DNA from: Micromonospora arborensis
GTDB taxonomy: Bacteria > Actinomycetota > Actinomycetes > Mycobacteriales > Micromonosporaceae
Reading direction: 5' to 3'
NCBI RefSeq assembly: GCF_003205615.1
Contig: NZ_PYBV01000028.1
Coordinates: 62,001-126,000, forward strand
DNA length: 64,000 nucleotides
Shown: piece by piece, positions 32,844 to 41,228 of the stretch
Position numbering within the stretch: position 1 is the first letter of the stretch
Layout of the letters: each line of letters starts with the position of its first letter
The notes under the pieces: model-generated
Told to the model about the DNA's origin: nothing
Databases searched by the model: none
What the model saw: only the letters and a program-made list of their open reading frames with translations
Translations under genes and position numbers: made by a program

Positions 32844-34448
32844 ATGGCCCGGGCACAGCAGAACCAGAAGGCGGCCACCGTCCGGACCAGCGCCAGCAGT
32901 CGGGGGGTGCGCGCCCCGTCCCGGTCGGCGACCACCCTGCTGATCGCGTCGGTGCTCGCCGCGCTCTGGGCAGCGATCATGCTGACTGGCGCCGGCCAGA
33001 CGGCGTACGCGTACGGCTTCTTCTTCACCGAGTTCTTCGCCGGGGTGGTCTCCCTGGTGGCGTTGAGCCTCACCGTGATGCTCGGTCTGCTCGCCACCGA
33101 CCGGCTGGTGCTGCGCATCTCGCACCGGGTGCTGATGCAGTCGGCGCACCGGGCCACCGGCGTGCTGGGCGTGGCCGGGCTCGGCTTCCACGTCCTCACC
33201 AAGATCGCCACCGGGCGGGCGGCGGCGACCGACGCGCTGGTGCCGTTCGTCGGCGGCCGAGGGCTCTACGTCGGGCTCGGCACGGTGGCCGCCCTGCTGA
33301 TGGTCAGCGTGATCTGGACCGGCATCATCCGGGCCCGCTTCGCCGGCGTCGGTCCGAAGTGGCTGTGGCGAACGCTGCACTCCACCGCGTACCTGGCCTG
33401 GCCGTTCGCTGTCTTTCACGGCCTCAACGCCGGTCGGGCCGCAGCGCCCTGGGTGATTTTCAGCTACCTCGGCTGCATCCTGCTGGTGATCCTGGCACTG
33501 CTGGTCCGGCTCTCGGTCACCATCGGACGCCGTAGCCGCGAGCAGCACCAGGCCGCGGTGCACAACGCGGCACTGGCCGGCCGGGACGGTGCGGCGGCCC
33601 GTGGCCGATCGCTGCTGAGCCGACGCCGCGGCGCCGACGCGGACAAGCGGCCCGCCTGGGCGGAGAGCACCACCGCCACCTGGGCCGCGCCGGCCGCGCG
33701 GCGCGACCCCGAACGGTTCACCGTTCCGGTGGTGCCCGAGCCCGGCTCGCTCGCCGAGCCGACCCGACCCAGTCGACGCCGCCGCGAGGAAGAACCGGCG
33801 GCCCGCCGCGACACCGAACGGCCCTCGCGCGGCCGACGCGACGAGGTGGAACCCGCGACCCGCCGGTCGACGCGGCGCAGCGTGGAGCAGACCGTCACCC
33901 GGCGGCGCGACGAGGAGGAGTTGGAGCCGGTGACCCGGCGGCGCTCGCGTACCCGGGACGAGGCTGCTCCGAGCGGGCGACGACGCGCCGAGGAACCGGT
34001 CACCGAGCGTTCCAGCCGCCGGTCCCGCAGCGAGGACGACGGCAGCCGGTACTCCGCGCCGCCGCAGCCGGTCGAGCCCGAGGAGCCGTGGGACAGCCCG
34101 CGCCGGTGGCAGGCCGCCGAGCCGATCTCGGCCGGCCCGGTCTCCGCCGAGCCGATCTCCACCGGCCCGATCTCGGCCAGCCCGATCTCGGCGACGCCGC
34201 GCAGCGGCAGCGGCCGGCACAGCGTCGAGGACGACGTGCCGGAGGAGCCGGACTACTGGCGTCCGCCGGCCCGGTACGTGCCCGAAGACGTGCCGCCGCC
34301 CGTCGACGACACCCCGACCCTTGTCGACCTGGCGTCCCGGCGCGCTCGACGGGCCGCCGGCGAGGGCCGGTCCGCCAAGCGTCGCAAGGCCAGCGCCGAC
34401 GCGGTGGACGGGGCGTACTGGGCCGGGCTGCGGGGTGAGGCGAAATGA
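32844..34448 (+). CDS. ferric-reductase/NOX-like bis-heme membrane protein with long charged tail
   Basis: 534 residues from ATG 32844, preceded by GAGGAG. Six or so helices span 28-230. Four histidines have NADPH-oxidase/ferric-reductase spacing: H102 and H116 (14 apart) and H179 and H192 (13 apart), as in the two bis-His hemes of gp91phox. The FAD/NAD domain of those proteins is absent. In its place is a ~300-residue Arg/Glu/Pro-rich tail with short repeats (EPISAGPVSAEPISTGPISA), probably cytosolic. The stop overlaps the next gene, a NuoF-like NADH dehydrogenase. I infer that electrons from NADH reach the hemes through that partner. Confidence 0.75.
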   Translation: MARAQQNQKAATVRTSASSRGVRAPSRSATTLLIASVLAALWAAIMLTGAGQTAYAYGFFFTEFFAGVVSLVALSLTVMLGLLATDRLVLRISHRVLMQSAHRATGVLGVAGLGFHVLTKIATGRAAATDALVPFVGGRGLYVGLGTVAALLMVSVIWTGIIRARFAGVGPKWLWRTLHSTAYLAWPFAVFHGLNAGRAAAPWVIFSYLGCILLVILALLVRLSVTIGRRSREQHQAAVHNAALAGRDGAAARGRSLLSRRRGADADKRPAWAESTTATWAAPAARRDPERFTVPVVPEPGSLAEPTRPSRRRREEEPAARRDTERPSRGRRDEVEPATRRSTRRSVEQTVTRRRDEEELEPVTRRRSRTRDEAAPSGRRRAEEPVTERSSRRSRSEDDGSRYSAPPQPVEPEEPWDSPRRWQAAEPISAGPVSAEPISTGPISASPISATPRSGSGRHSVEDDVPEEPDYWRPPARYVPEDVPPPVDDTPTLVDLASRRARRAAGEGRSAKRRKASADAVDGAYWAGLRGEAK

Positions 34449-35911
34449 TGCGGACAGCCGTGCCACCGGTCGCCTGCGTGGGCGAGCCCCGGCTCACCGC
34501 CGGCTTCGCCGAGTACGGCCGGCTCGACCTGGCCGCGCACGAGGAGGTGCACGGCCCGATCGGTCCGATGGAGCCGGCTCAGCTGCTCCGGCTCGCCGAG
34601 GGCATGCAGCTCAAGGGCAAGGGCGGGGCGGGTTTCCCGTTCGCCCGCAAGCTGCGCGCCGTGCTGGAGTCCTGCGAACGGCAGGACCTCGCAGCCGTGG
34701 TGGTGGTCAACGCCAGCGAGGGGGAGCCGGCCAGTTGGAAGGACAAGGTGCTGCTGACCCGCGCACCGCACCTGATCCTGGACGGCGCGGCGTTGGCCGC
34801 GTACGCGCTGGACGCCGACGAGATCGTCATCGGTGTGGCCGACGACGGGGTCGGCCGGGACTCGTTGATGGAGGCCCTCGAAGAGCGCCGGATGCCGGTG
34901 CTGACCACCATCGTCACCGTGCCGCACCGGTTCATCTCCGGCGAGGGCGGCGCACTGGTCAACGGAATCAACGGGCTGCCGCACATTCCGCCCGGCACCA
35001 AGAAGCGCTCCAGCGACTCCGGGGTCAGCGGCCTGCCCACCCTGCTGTCCAATGCCGAGACGTACGCCCAGCTCGCCGTCGGGGCGCGACTCGGCCCGTA
35101 CGAGTACGCGGCGCTCGGCACCGACGACGAGCCGGGCACCGTGCTGCTCACCGTGACCGGCGCGGCGGGCCGACCGGCCGTGGTGGAGTGCACCGCCGGG
35201 ATGCCGCTGCGCGACGTCCTCGACCTGTGCGAGGTCCCGGAGACCCAGGGCATCCTGATGGGCGGCTACCACGGCAAGTGGATCACGCCGGAGGCGGCGG
35301 AGAAGGCCGAGGTCTCCCGCAAGGGCCTGGCCGCGGTGGGTGGCACGCTCGGCGCGGGCATCATCGTCCCGCTCGGTGTCGACACCTGCCCGCTCGGTGA
35401 GGCCGCCCAGGTGGTGCGCTACCTCGCCGGTGAGTCCGCCGGCCAGTGCGGGCCGTGCAAGATGGGCCTGCCCGACCTGGCCCGCGCCCTCGACCTGGCC
35501 GTCGCCGGCAGTCAACCGGCCGACGTGGTGCGGGCCGCCGCCGGCGAGGTGAAGGGCCGGGGCGCGTGCAGCCACCCGGACGGCACCGCCCGGTTCGCGC
35601 TCTCCGCGATCGAGGTCTTCACCGAGGACCTGCGGATGCACAGCACCGGTGACGGCTGCGGCCGGCGGGTCAAGGGCGTGATGGGGTTGCCCGGCGCACC
35701 CGATGCCAACCCGCAGAAGCTCACCCTGGACTGGTCGCGCTGCGACGGGCACGGGCTCTGCGCGCACGTCGTACCGGACTTCATCCGGCTCGACGCGAAC
35801 GGCTTTCCCGCCTTCCCGCCCACCCCCGTGCCGACCTGGCTGCGGGAGGGCGCGCTGAAGGCGGTCAAGGTGTGCCCGGAGCTGGCCCTGCGACTCGCCA
35901 AGGCCGAGTAG
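34445..35911 (+). CDS. NuoF-like NADH dehydrogenase fused to a [3Fe-4S]-type ferredoxin
   Basis: 488 residues. FMN/NADH-binding NuoF core: LKGKGGAGFPFARK at 57-69, NASEGEPASWKDK at 89-101, FISGEGGALVNGI near 163-175. An SLBB-like segment and an Fe-S region follow, with C335, C338 and C375. The first cysteine of the usual SCGxCxPC motif is Ala332, so cluster N3 would lack a ligand unless another Cys substitutes. The C-terminal 60 residues form an actinobacterial ferredoxin (C433-x5-C439 and C477-P). It overlaps the heme-protein gene by 4 bp, so the two are co-translated. Confidence 0.85.
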   Translation: MMRTAVPPVACVGEPRLTAGFAEYGRLDLAAHEEVHGPIGPMEPAQLLRLAEGMQLKGKGGAGFPFARKLRAVLESCERQDLAAVVVVNASEGEPASWKDKVLLTRAPHLILDGAALAAYALDADEIVIGVADDGVGRDSLMEALEERRMPVLTTIVTVPHRFISGEGGALVNGINGLPHIPPGTKKRSSDSGVSGLPTLLSNAETYAQLAVGARLGPYEYAALGTDDEPGTVLLTVTGAAGRPAVVECTAGMPLRDVLDLCEVPETQGILMGGYHGKWITPEAAEKAEVSRKGLAAVGGTLGAGIIVPLGVDTCPLGEAAQVVRYLAGESAGQCGPCKMGLPDLARALDLAVAGSQPADVVRAAAGEVKGRGACSHPDGTARFALSAIEVFTEDLRMHSTGDGCGRRVKGVMGLPGAPDANPQKLTLDWSRCDGHGLCAHVVPDFIRLDANGFPAFPPTPVPTWLREGALKAVKVCPELALRLAKAE

Positions 35912-35951
35912 GGAAGGGCACCTTCCGCACGACTGTCGAACGGAGACGCGG

Positions 35952-36572
35952 ATGCGCAGCTGGCACGCACGGGGATGGCGGTCCAGGGTTGGTGTGGCCC
36001 GCCGGGTCGGCACCGCTGCGGCGCTGACCGCCGCCCTGCTCGGTGCGGTCTCCTGCACCGGCACGGCCGACCCGGCACCGGCGGTCGCCGGTACCGCACC
36101 GGCGGCCACCGGCACCGCACCGGCCGGCACCGGCACCGGCTCGCCGAGCGTCGCCCCGGCACCGGTGCCGGACGTCCTGCGCTTCACCGGGACCACCCTC
36201 ACCGGTACCGCGTTCGACGCGGCGCAGTTCGCCGGCAAGCCGGTGGTGCTGTGGTTCTGGGCGCCGTGGTGCGCCACCTGCGCCAGCCAGGCGTGGACGG
36301 TGGCGGAGATCGCGCCGAAGTACCGGGACACCGTGCCGATCGTCGGCGTCGCCGGGCTCGGTGAGCAGCGGGCCATGAAGGAGTTCGTCACCGAGTTCGA
36401 CCTGGCCGGGACGACCCAGGTGGACGACCGCAAGGGCGCGCTCTGGAAGCGGTTCAAGGTGACCGAACAGAGCATCTTCGTGATCATCGACCGGACCGGC
36501 ACCGTGGTCCACCAGGGTTTCCTGGACGGTGAGGCGCTCAGCGCCCGGGTCGCCGCGCTGGCCGGGGCGTGA
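35952..36572 (+). CDS. TlpA/DsbE-like thioredoxin lipoprotein
   Basis: 206 residues. The signal ends in a lipobox-like LLGAVSC (Cys35), a Thr/Pro/Ala linker follows, and a thioredoxin fold begins near 85. The active site WCATC (C107, C110) lies in WFWAPWCATC. This matches extracytoplasmic reductases/oxidases like mycobacterial DsbE/Mpt53. CcdA directly downstream (GTGA overlap) could supply electrons from the cytosol. Membership in the redox cluster is by position. Confidence 0.88.
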   Translation: MRSWHARGWRSRVGVARRVGTAAALTAALLGAVSCTGTADPAPAVAGTAPAATGTAPAGTGTGSPSVAPAPVPDVLRFTGTTLTGTAFDAAQFAGKPVVLWFWAPWCATCASQAWTVAEIAPKYRDTVPIVGVAGLGEQRAMKEFVTEFDLAGTTQVDDRKGALWKRFKVTEQSIFVIIDRTGTVVHQGFLDGEALSARVAALAGA

Positions 36573-37492
36573 CCGGCCCGCTGCTGCTCGCGCTGACCGC
36601 GGGCATGCTCGGCGCGGTCAACCCGTGCGGCTTCGCGTTGCTGCCCGCGTACCTCTCGCTGTTGGTCGCCGGGGCGTCGGACACCCGCGGCGCGGTCGGT
36701 CGCGCGCTCACCGCGGCGGCCGGGCTGACCCTGGGGTACGTGCTGGTCTTCGGCGCGTTCGGCCTGGCGCTCGCGCCGCTCGCCGGTTGGCTGCGACCCC
36801 GCCTGCCATGGCTGACCGTGACGCTCGGCGCGCTGCTGGTGCTGGCCGGTTGTTGGCTGCTCGCCGGACGGCGACTGCCCACCCCCGGCTGGTCGGCCCG
36901 AGCGCCCCGGCTGACCCGTTCCTGGCCGTCGATGGCCCTGTTCGGCGCGGCGTACGCGTTGGCGTCGCTCGGCTGTGCCATCGCCCCGTTCCTGGCCATC
37001 GTGGTGACCAGCCTGCAGGCCGGCTCGACCGGCCATGGGCTGGCGCTGTTCGGGGCGTACGCCCTGGGGATGGGTCTGGTGGTCGCGGTCGCCGCGCTCG
37101 GGGTGGCGCTGTTGCGCGACGGTCTGGTGGCCCGGCTGCGTGTCGCCGGCGCGTTGGTGCCCCGCCTCAGCGGCCTGGTGCTGCTGCTCGCCGGAGGTTA
37201 TGTCGCCTGGTACGGCCGGTACGAGTTGCGGCTGGCCGCCGGCCGCCGAGACGCGCTGCACGACCCGGTCATCCGAGCAGCTTCCCAGCTGCAACACGCC
37301 CTGGCCGACACCCTGAACCCAACGGCACTGCTAGCCGCCCTAGCAACCCTCCTACTGACAGCAGCCCTAATCCGCCGCTCCCGCCCCACCCCGCCGCCGC
37401 GTCACCCTCCCCGCGATCTTGCACTTACTGTCGCGGCAAAAGCCGCGGAGGGTCCTATTTCGGGGACCGAAAGTGCAAGATCGACGGGATGA
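36569..37492 (+). CDS. CcdA-type thiol-disulfide electron carrier membrane protein
   Basis: 307 residues and six helices. Conserved Cys20 lies in AVNPCGFALLP and the second cysteine in LASLGCAIAPF, as in CcdA/DsbD-alpha. These pass reducing equivalents from cytosolic thioredoxin to external thiol proteins. GTG start overlapping the thioredoxin gene. The last ~26 residues are encoded by the palindromic repeat at 37414-37483 and look like an accidental extension. Confidence 0.88.
   Translation: MTGPLLLALTAGMLGAVNPCGFALLPAYLSLLVAGASDTRGAVGRALTAAAGLTLGYVLVFGAFGLALAPLAGWLRPRLPWLTVTLGALLVLAGCWLLAGRRLPTPGWSARAPRLTRSWPSMALFGAAYALASLGCAIAPFLAIVVTSLQAGSTGHGLALFGAYALGMGLVVAVAALGVALLRDGLVARLRVAGALVPRLSGLVLLLAGGYVAWYGRYELRLAAGRRDALHDPVIRAASQLQHALADTLNPTALLAALATLLLTAALIRRSRPTPPPRHPPRDLALTVAAKAAEGPISGTESARSTG
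37414..37483. repeat. 70-bp palindromic element with two internal hairpins, over the ccdA 3' end
   Basis: Outer arms CGATCTTGCACTT (37414-37426) and AAGTGCAAGATCG (37471-37483) pair perfectly (13 bp). Inside are CGCGGC-AAAA-GCCGCG and GGTCC...GGACC, so the strand could fold into a three-arm shape. It lies within the last codons of ccdA and next to the convergent serS end. The form suggests a REP-like or miniature mobile element. Confidence 0.75.
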
Positions 37493-37505
37493 GGGGGCGT
37501 CGGGT

Positions 37506-38789
37506 TTAGCGCGGGGTTAGGCGGTCCGTGCCTAGGCGGTCTTGGAGGACCTTGGGGATCAGGACACTGCCGTCGGCCTGCTGGTTCTGCTCCAGGATCG
37601 CCGGGAAGAGCCGGCTCGTGGCCAGCGCCGAACCGTTGAGCGTGTGCACGAAGCGGGTCTGCTTGCCGCCCGGCTCGCGGTAGCGGATGGCCGCCCGGCG
37701 TGCCTGGTAGTCGCCGCCCCAGGAGACCGACGACACCTCCTTGTACTTGTCCATGCTCGGCATCCACACCTCGATGTCGAGGGTCTTGCGCATGGCGGCG
37801 CTGGCGTCGCCGGCCGACAGCAGGCTGCGCTGGTAGTGCAGCCCCAGCTTCTCCACCAGGCTCTCGGCGTGGGTGACCATCTCCTCCAGCGCCGCTTCCG
37901 CCTGCTCGGGCAACGTGAACTGGAAGATCTCCACCTTGTTGAACTGGTGGCCCCGCACAGTGCCGCGCTCGTCCGAATGTGAGCCGGCCGCCTCCCGGCG
38001 GTAGCACGGCGTGTACGCGAAACGCTTCAGCGGCAGCTTCGGGGTCTCCAGGATCTCGTCCTGGTACGCCCCGAGGATCGCCGTCTCCGAGGTGGGCAGC
38101 AGGAACTGCCCGCGCGGGGCGGACTCCGAGTCCAGGTGGTAGACGTCGTCGTAGAACTTCGGGAACTGCCCGGCGGCGAAGCCGGCCGTGTCGAGCAGCA
38201 GGTGTGGCGGCAGCAGAAACTCGTAGCCGGCCTTGACGTTCTCGTCGATGAGGAAGTTGAGCAGCGCCCACTCCAGCCGGGCACCCATCCCCGTGTACAT
38301 CCAGAAGCCGGAGCCGCCGAGCTTCACACCGCGCTCGTGGTCGACGAGACCGAGCATCCGCGACAGCTCCACGTGGTCGCGGACCTTCTCGATCACCGGC
38401 GGTTCACCGAAGGTCTTGACGACCCGGTTGGCTTCCTTGCCGCCGGCGACGACATCCTCGGCGGGCAGGTTGGGCAGCTCGCTCATCGCGGTGCGCAGCC
38501 GGGACTGCACCTCGTTCAGCTCGAACTCCAGCTCGGAGAGCTGCTTGCGGCCGGCCTCGGGCGCGACGACGTCCGGCTCCCGGCCGGCGCGCTTCGCCTC
38601 CGCGTACGCCCGCGCCTCCGCCTTGCGGCGCTGCCGATCGGCGTCGATCTCCGTGATCAGGGCGCGTCGTTCCTGGTCGAGCCGCTGGATCTCGTCCAGG
38701 GCACGGGTGACCTCGGCGGGATCCAGGCGCTTCGCCAGCGCGGTCGCCACCGCCTCGCGATCCTTCCGGATCAACTCCATGTCGAGCAT
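37506..38789 (-). CDS. serS: seryl-tRNA synthetase, divergent type
   Basis: 427 residues. The N-terminal tRNA-binding coiled coil (MLDMELIRKDREAV...) is followed by the class II catalytic core. Motif 2 is YRREAAGSHSDERGTVRGHQ, lacking the usual GSAGRDTRG. Motif 3 is TLNGSALATSRLFPAILEQN. These differ from the canonical bacterial housekeeping enzyme and recall second seryl-tRNA synthetases linked to antibiotic resistance or to pathways using seryl-tRNA. Whether this is the only SerS of the organism cannot be told here. GGAG lies before the ATG. It follows the MerR-clamp gene on the same strand. Confidence 0.85.
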   Translation of the reverse strand: MLDMELIRKDREAVATALAKRLDPAEVTRALDEIQRLDQERRALITEIDADRQRRKAEARAYAEAKRAGREPDVVAPEAGRKQLSELEFELNEVQSRLRTAMSELPNLPAEDVVAGGKEANRVVKTFGEPPVIEKVRDHVELSRMLGLVDHERGVKLGGSGFWMYTGMGARLEWALLNFLIDENVKAGYEFLLPPHLLLDTAGFAAGQFPKFYDDVYHLDSESAPRGQFLLPTSETAILGAYQDEILETPKLPLKRFAYTPCYRREAAGSHSDERGTVRGHQFNKVEIFQFTLPEQAEAALEEMVTHAESLVEKLGLHYQRSLLSAGDASAAMRKTLDIEVWMPSMDKYKEVSSVSWGGDYQARRAAIRYREPGGKQTRFVHTLNGSALATSRLFPAILEQNQQADGSVLIPKVLQDRLGTDRLTPR

Positions 38790-38885
38790 GCTGCTCCGTA
38801 CGCCTCCGTCCGGGGTCACAGGTGGACCACCCGATGCTACCGTCGCGGGCTTTTCGTCCCGGGACGGGGAGTGCTGGCCGCCGGC

Positions 38886-39968
38886 TCAGAGCCGGATCGG
38901 CATGAGCACCGAGTAGGTGTCCGCGTCGTCTGGGCGGCGTACGGCCAGCGGGGCGATCGGCCCGTCCAGCTCCAACACCAGCTGCGGCGCGCCGGCCGCG
39001 TTCAACGCGTCCAGCAGATAGCCACCGTCGACCCCGACCCGCAGCTCGTCGGTGCTCAGGTCGGTGGCGGGGAGCAGGCACAGGCCGCCCTGGTCGTCGA
39101 GGCCGAGCACGGTGACCGCCAGCGGCCTGCCACCGTGGTCACGGGCGACCGTGGGAGCCGCCGGGTCGGCCAGTGCTGCGCTCAGCGCGGCCACGTCCAC
39201 CGGGATCCGGCGAGCGTCCGGCCGCTCGCCGACGGCGTCGCGCAGCAGCCGACGGTAGTCCGGGAAGTCGTACGGCAGGGCGGTGCCGGTCAGCGTCCGG
39301 CCGGCCACCAGCACCCGCAGGTCCGTACCCGCCACGGTCAGCCGCACCGGCCGGGGGTCGGTGGTGTGCAGCGACGCACGGAGTTCATCGACGAGGGCCA
39401 CCGGGACGAACACCCGTACCGGCGGGCCGTCGACGTCCGCCTCGGCCCGAGCCAGCGCGAGCCGGTGCCGGTCGGTGGCGACGAGCCGGACGCCGTCGGG
39501 CTCCACGTCGAGCAGCACGCCGGAGAGCATCGGCAGCTCCGGGTCGGTGCCGACGGCGAACCGCACCGCGTCCAACGCGGCGGCCAGGCCGGCGGGGGAG
39601 AGCAGCAGCATGGTGGTGACGGGCTGGGCCGGGTCCACCAGGGCCCGAAGCCGGGCAACCTCGCGGCGGGCGTCGGCGAGCCCGTCCACCAGCCGACGCA
39701 GCTGCGTGTCGAGGAGTTGGTGCACCGCCGCCGGTTCGGCGCGTACCGCGGCGGCGATCTCCGGCACCGGCATGCCGATCCGGCGTAGCCCGGCCACCAA
39801 CCGGGCCGGAGTGATCTGCTCCTCGGTGTACCAGCGGTAACCGGTCACCGGGTCGACCAGGGCCGGCTCCAGCACCCCCGCCGAGTCGTAGAAGCGCAGT
39901 GCGCTGACGGTCAGGCCGCTGGCGCGGGCCAGCTCGCCGATGCTGTGCAGGTCGCTCACGCTGGGCAT
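38886..39968 (-). CDS. MerR-type regulator fused to a DNA-polymerase-III beta-clamp-like domain
   Basis: 360 residues. Residues 8-75 are a MerR winged helix (SIGELARASGLTVSALRFYD, then GYRWYTEEQITPARLVAGLR), then a coiled coil to 115. Residues 120-360 resemble DnaN domains 2-3: LSGVLLDVEPDGVRLVATDR, later a YLLDAL strand and the C-terminal PDDADTYSVLMPIRL. The first clamp domain is absent. A related annotation, 'MerR family/DNA pol III beta family', exists in actinobacteria; the role is unknown. An in-frame GTG three codons on is an alternative start. It lies between a saccharopine-dehydrogenase-like gene and serS on the same strand. Confidence 0.85.
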   Translation of the reverse strand: MPSVSDLHSIGELARASGLTVSALRFYDSAGVLEPALVDPVTGYRWYTEEQITPARLVAGLRRIGMPVPEIAAAVRAEPAAVHQLLDTQLRRLVDGLADARREVARLRALVDPAQPVTTMLLLSPAGLAAALDAVRFAVGTDPELPMLSGVLLDVEPDGVRLVATDRHRLALARAEADVDGPPVRVFVPVALVDELRASLHTTDPRPVRLTVAGTDLRVLVAGRTLTGTALPYDFPDYRRLLRDAVGERPDARRIPVDVAALSAALADPAAPTVARDHGGRPLAVTVLGLDDQGGLCLLPATDLSTDELRVGVDGGYLLDALNAAGAPQLVLELDGPIAPLAVRRPDDADTYSVLMPIRL

Positions 39969-39993
39969 CCTGCCCCCTCGACCCGGTCGAGGG

Positions 39994-41178
39994 TCAAGCC
40001 GTGCCCTGCTTCAGCACCCGGAAGGTGAGGCCGGCCCGGACGAGCCGGTCGAGCAGCGCGTCACCCATCGCGGCGACCGGGGTGAGCTGCCCGGCGGTCG
40101 GCGGCAGCTCGTCGAGCGCCAGGCAGAGCGCCGACTCGCCGAGCATCTTCGCCGTCTCGTCGTAACCCGGGTCACCGCCGGCGACCTCGGTGACCACCCG
40201 TCGCCCACCGCCGGTGCCGACGAACCGGACCCGGAACCAGGACGCCGCCCGCTGCTGAGCGCTGGGCCCCTGCCCGGAAGCGAGTCGACCGAGCAGCCAG
40301 CGTCGGCTGGGCGGCAGCTTCACCAGCCCGATCAGCGCGCCGAGCCCGACCGCGCCGACCACCACGGTGGGCAGCCGCTGCACGGCGGCGAAGTGTCGGT
40401 AACGGAAGTCCGGGCCGTACTCCGGGCGGGCCGCCGCCGAACGACGGATCACCTGCGGATCGATGGTCGGCAGTGGCACGGTCCAGATGCCCAGCTCCGC
40501 CGAGCGGGCCAGCCGCCCGGGCACCGCCCGGACCCGACGGTCGGTGGGGCGCGGTTCGACAGCCCGGCGGTCCCGGGCGGCCTGGCTGGCCTGCCCGGTG
40601 CGGGAGAACGCGGTGAGCGCCGAATGGTAGGTGCCGGCGGAGACCCGGCCACCGGCGCGCACGTAACCGTCCACGGTGATCGGGACGTCGGCGGGCAGTT
40701 GCTTGATGGTGAACCAGACGCCCAGGTCGTGCGGGACGGAGTCGAATCCGCAGGCGTGCACCAGCCGAGCGCCGGTGCGGGTCGCCTCGGCGTGGTGACG
40801 CACGTACATCAGGTCGACGAACTCCGGCTCGCCGGTGATGTCCAGATAGTCGGTGCCGGCCGCCGCGCAGGCCGCGACGAGCGGCTCACCGTGGTGGATG
40901 TACGGGCCGACCGTGCTGGCCACCACCCGGGCGGACTCCGCCACCGCGTGCAGCGAATCGGCGTCGGTCATGTCGGCGGTGAGCAGCGGCAGGTCGGCCA
41001 ACGTCGGGTCGATCGCGGCGAGCCGATCCCGTGCGGCGGCGAGGCGGTCCGGGTTGCGGCCGGCCAGCGCCCAGCGCAACCTGGCCGGGGCGTGTCGGGC
41101 CAGGTACTCGGCGGTCAGACCTCCGGTGAACCCGGTCGCTCCGAACAGCACCACGTCGTACGTTCGCTCCCCAGCCAT
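39994..41178 (-). CDS. saccharopine-dehydrogenase-like NADP-binding protein
   Basis: 394 residues. The Rossmann start is VVLFGATGFTGGLTAEYLAR, followed by ALAGRNPDRL, STVGPYIHHGEPLVAAC and TDYLDITGEPEF, typical of saccharopine-dehydrogenase-like proteins and mycobacterial trans-acting enoyl reductases. A hydrophobic segment near 275 (VVVGAVGLGALIGLVKL) may lie on the membrane. The substrate is unknown; lipid metabolism is the family's usual theme. It may be co-transcribed with the MerR-clamp gene 25 bp downstream. Confidence 0.85.
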   Translation of the reverse strand: MAGERTYDVVLFGATGFTGGLTAEYLARHAPARLRWALAGRNPDRLAAARDRLAAIDPTLADLPLLTADMTDADSLHAVAESARVVASTVGPYIHHGEPLVAACAAAGTDYLDITGEPEFVDLMYVRHHAEATRTGARLVHACGFDSVPHDLGVWFTIKQLPADVPITVDGYVRAGGRVSAGTYHSALTAFSRTGQASQAARDRRAVEPRPTDRRVRAVPGRLARSAELGIWTVPLPTIDPQVIRRSAAARPEYGPDFRYRHFAAVQRLPTVVVGAVGLGALIGLVKLPPSRRWLLGRLASGQGPSAQQRAASWFRVRFVGTGGGRRVVTEVAGGDPGYDETAKMLGESALCLALDELPPTAGQLTPVAAMGDALLDRLVRAGLTFRVLKQGTA

Positions 41179-41228
41179 CTCCGAAGTCTGCCATCCGGGT
41201 ACGCCGATGAGTGATCACGAGTGGGGCG

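Noticed and set aside
34253-37297. 1014-codon open frame on the minus strand opposite the redox cluster
   Set aside because: Low-complexity Gln/Arg/Gly/His-rich translation opposite four well-supported genes; a GC-driven shadow.
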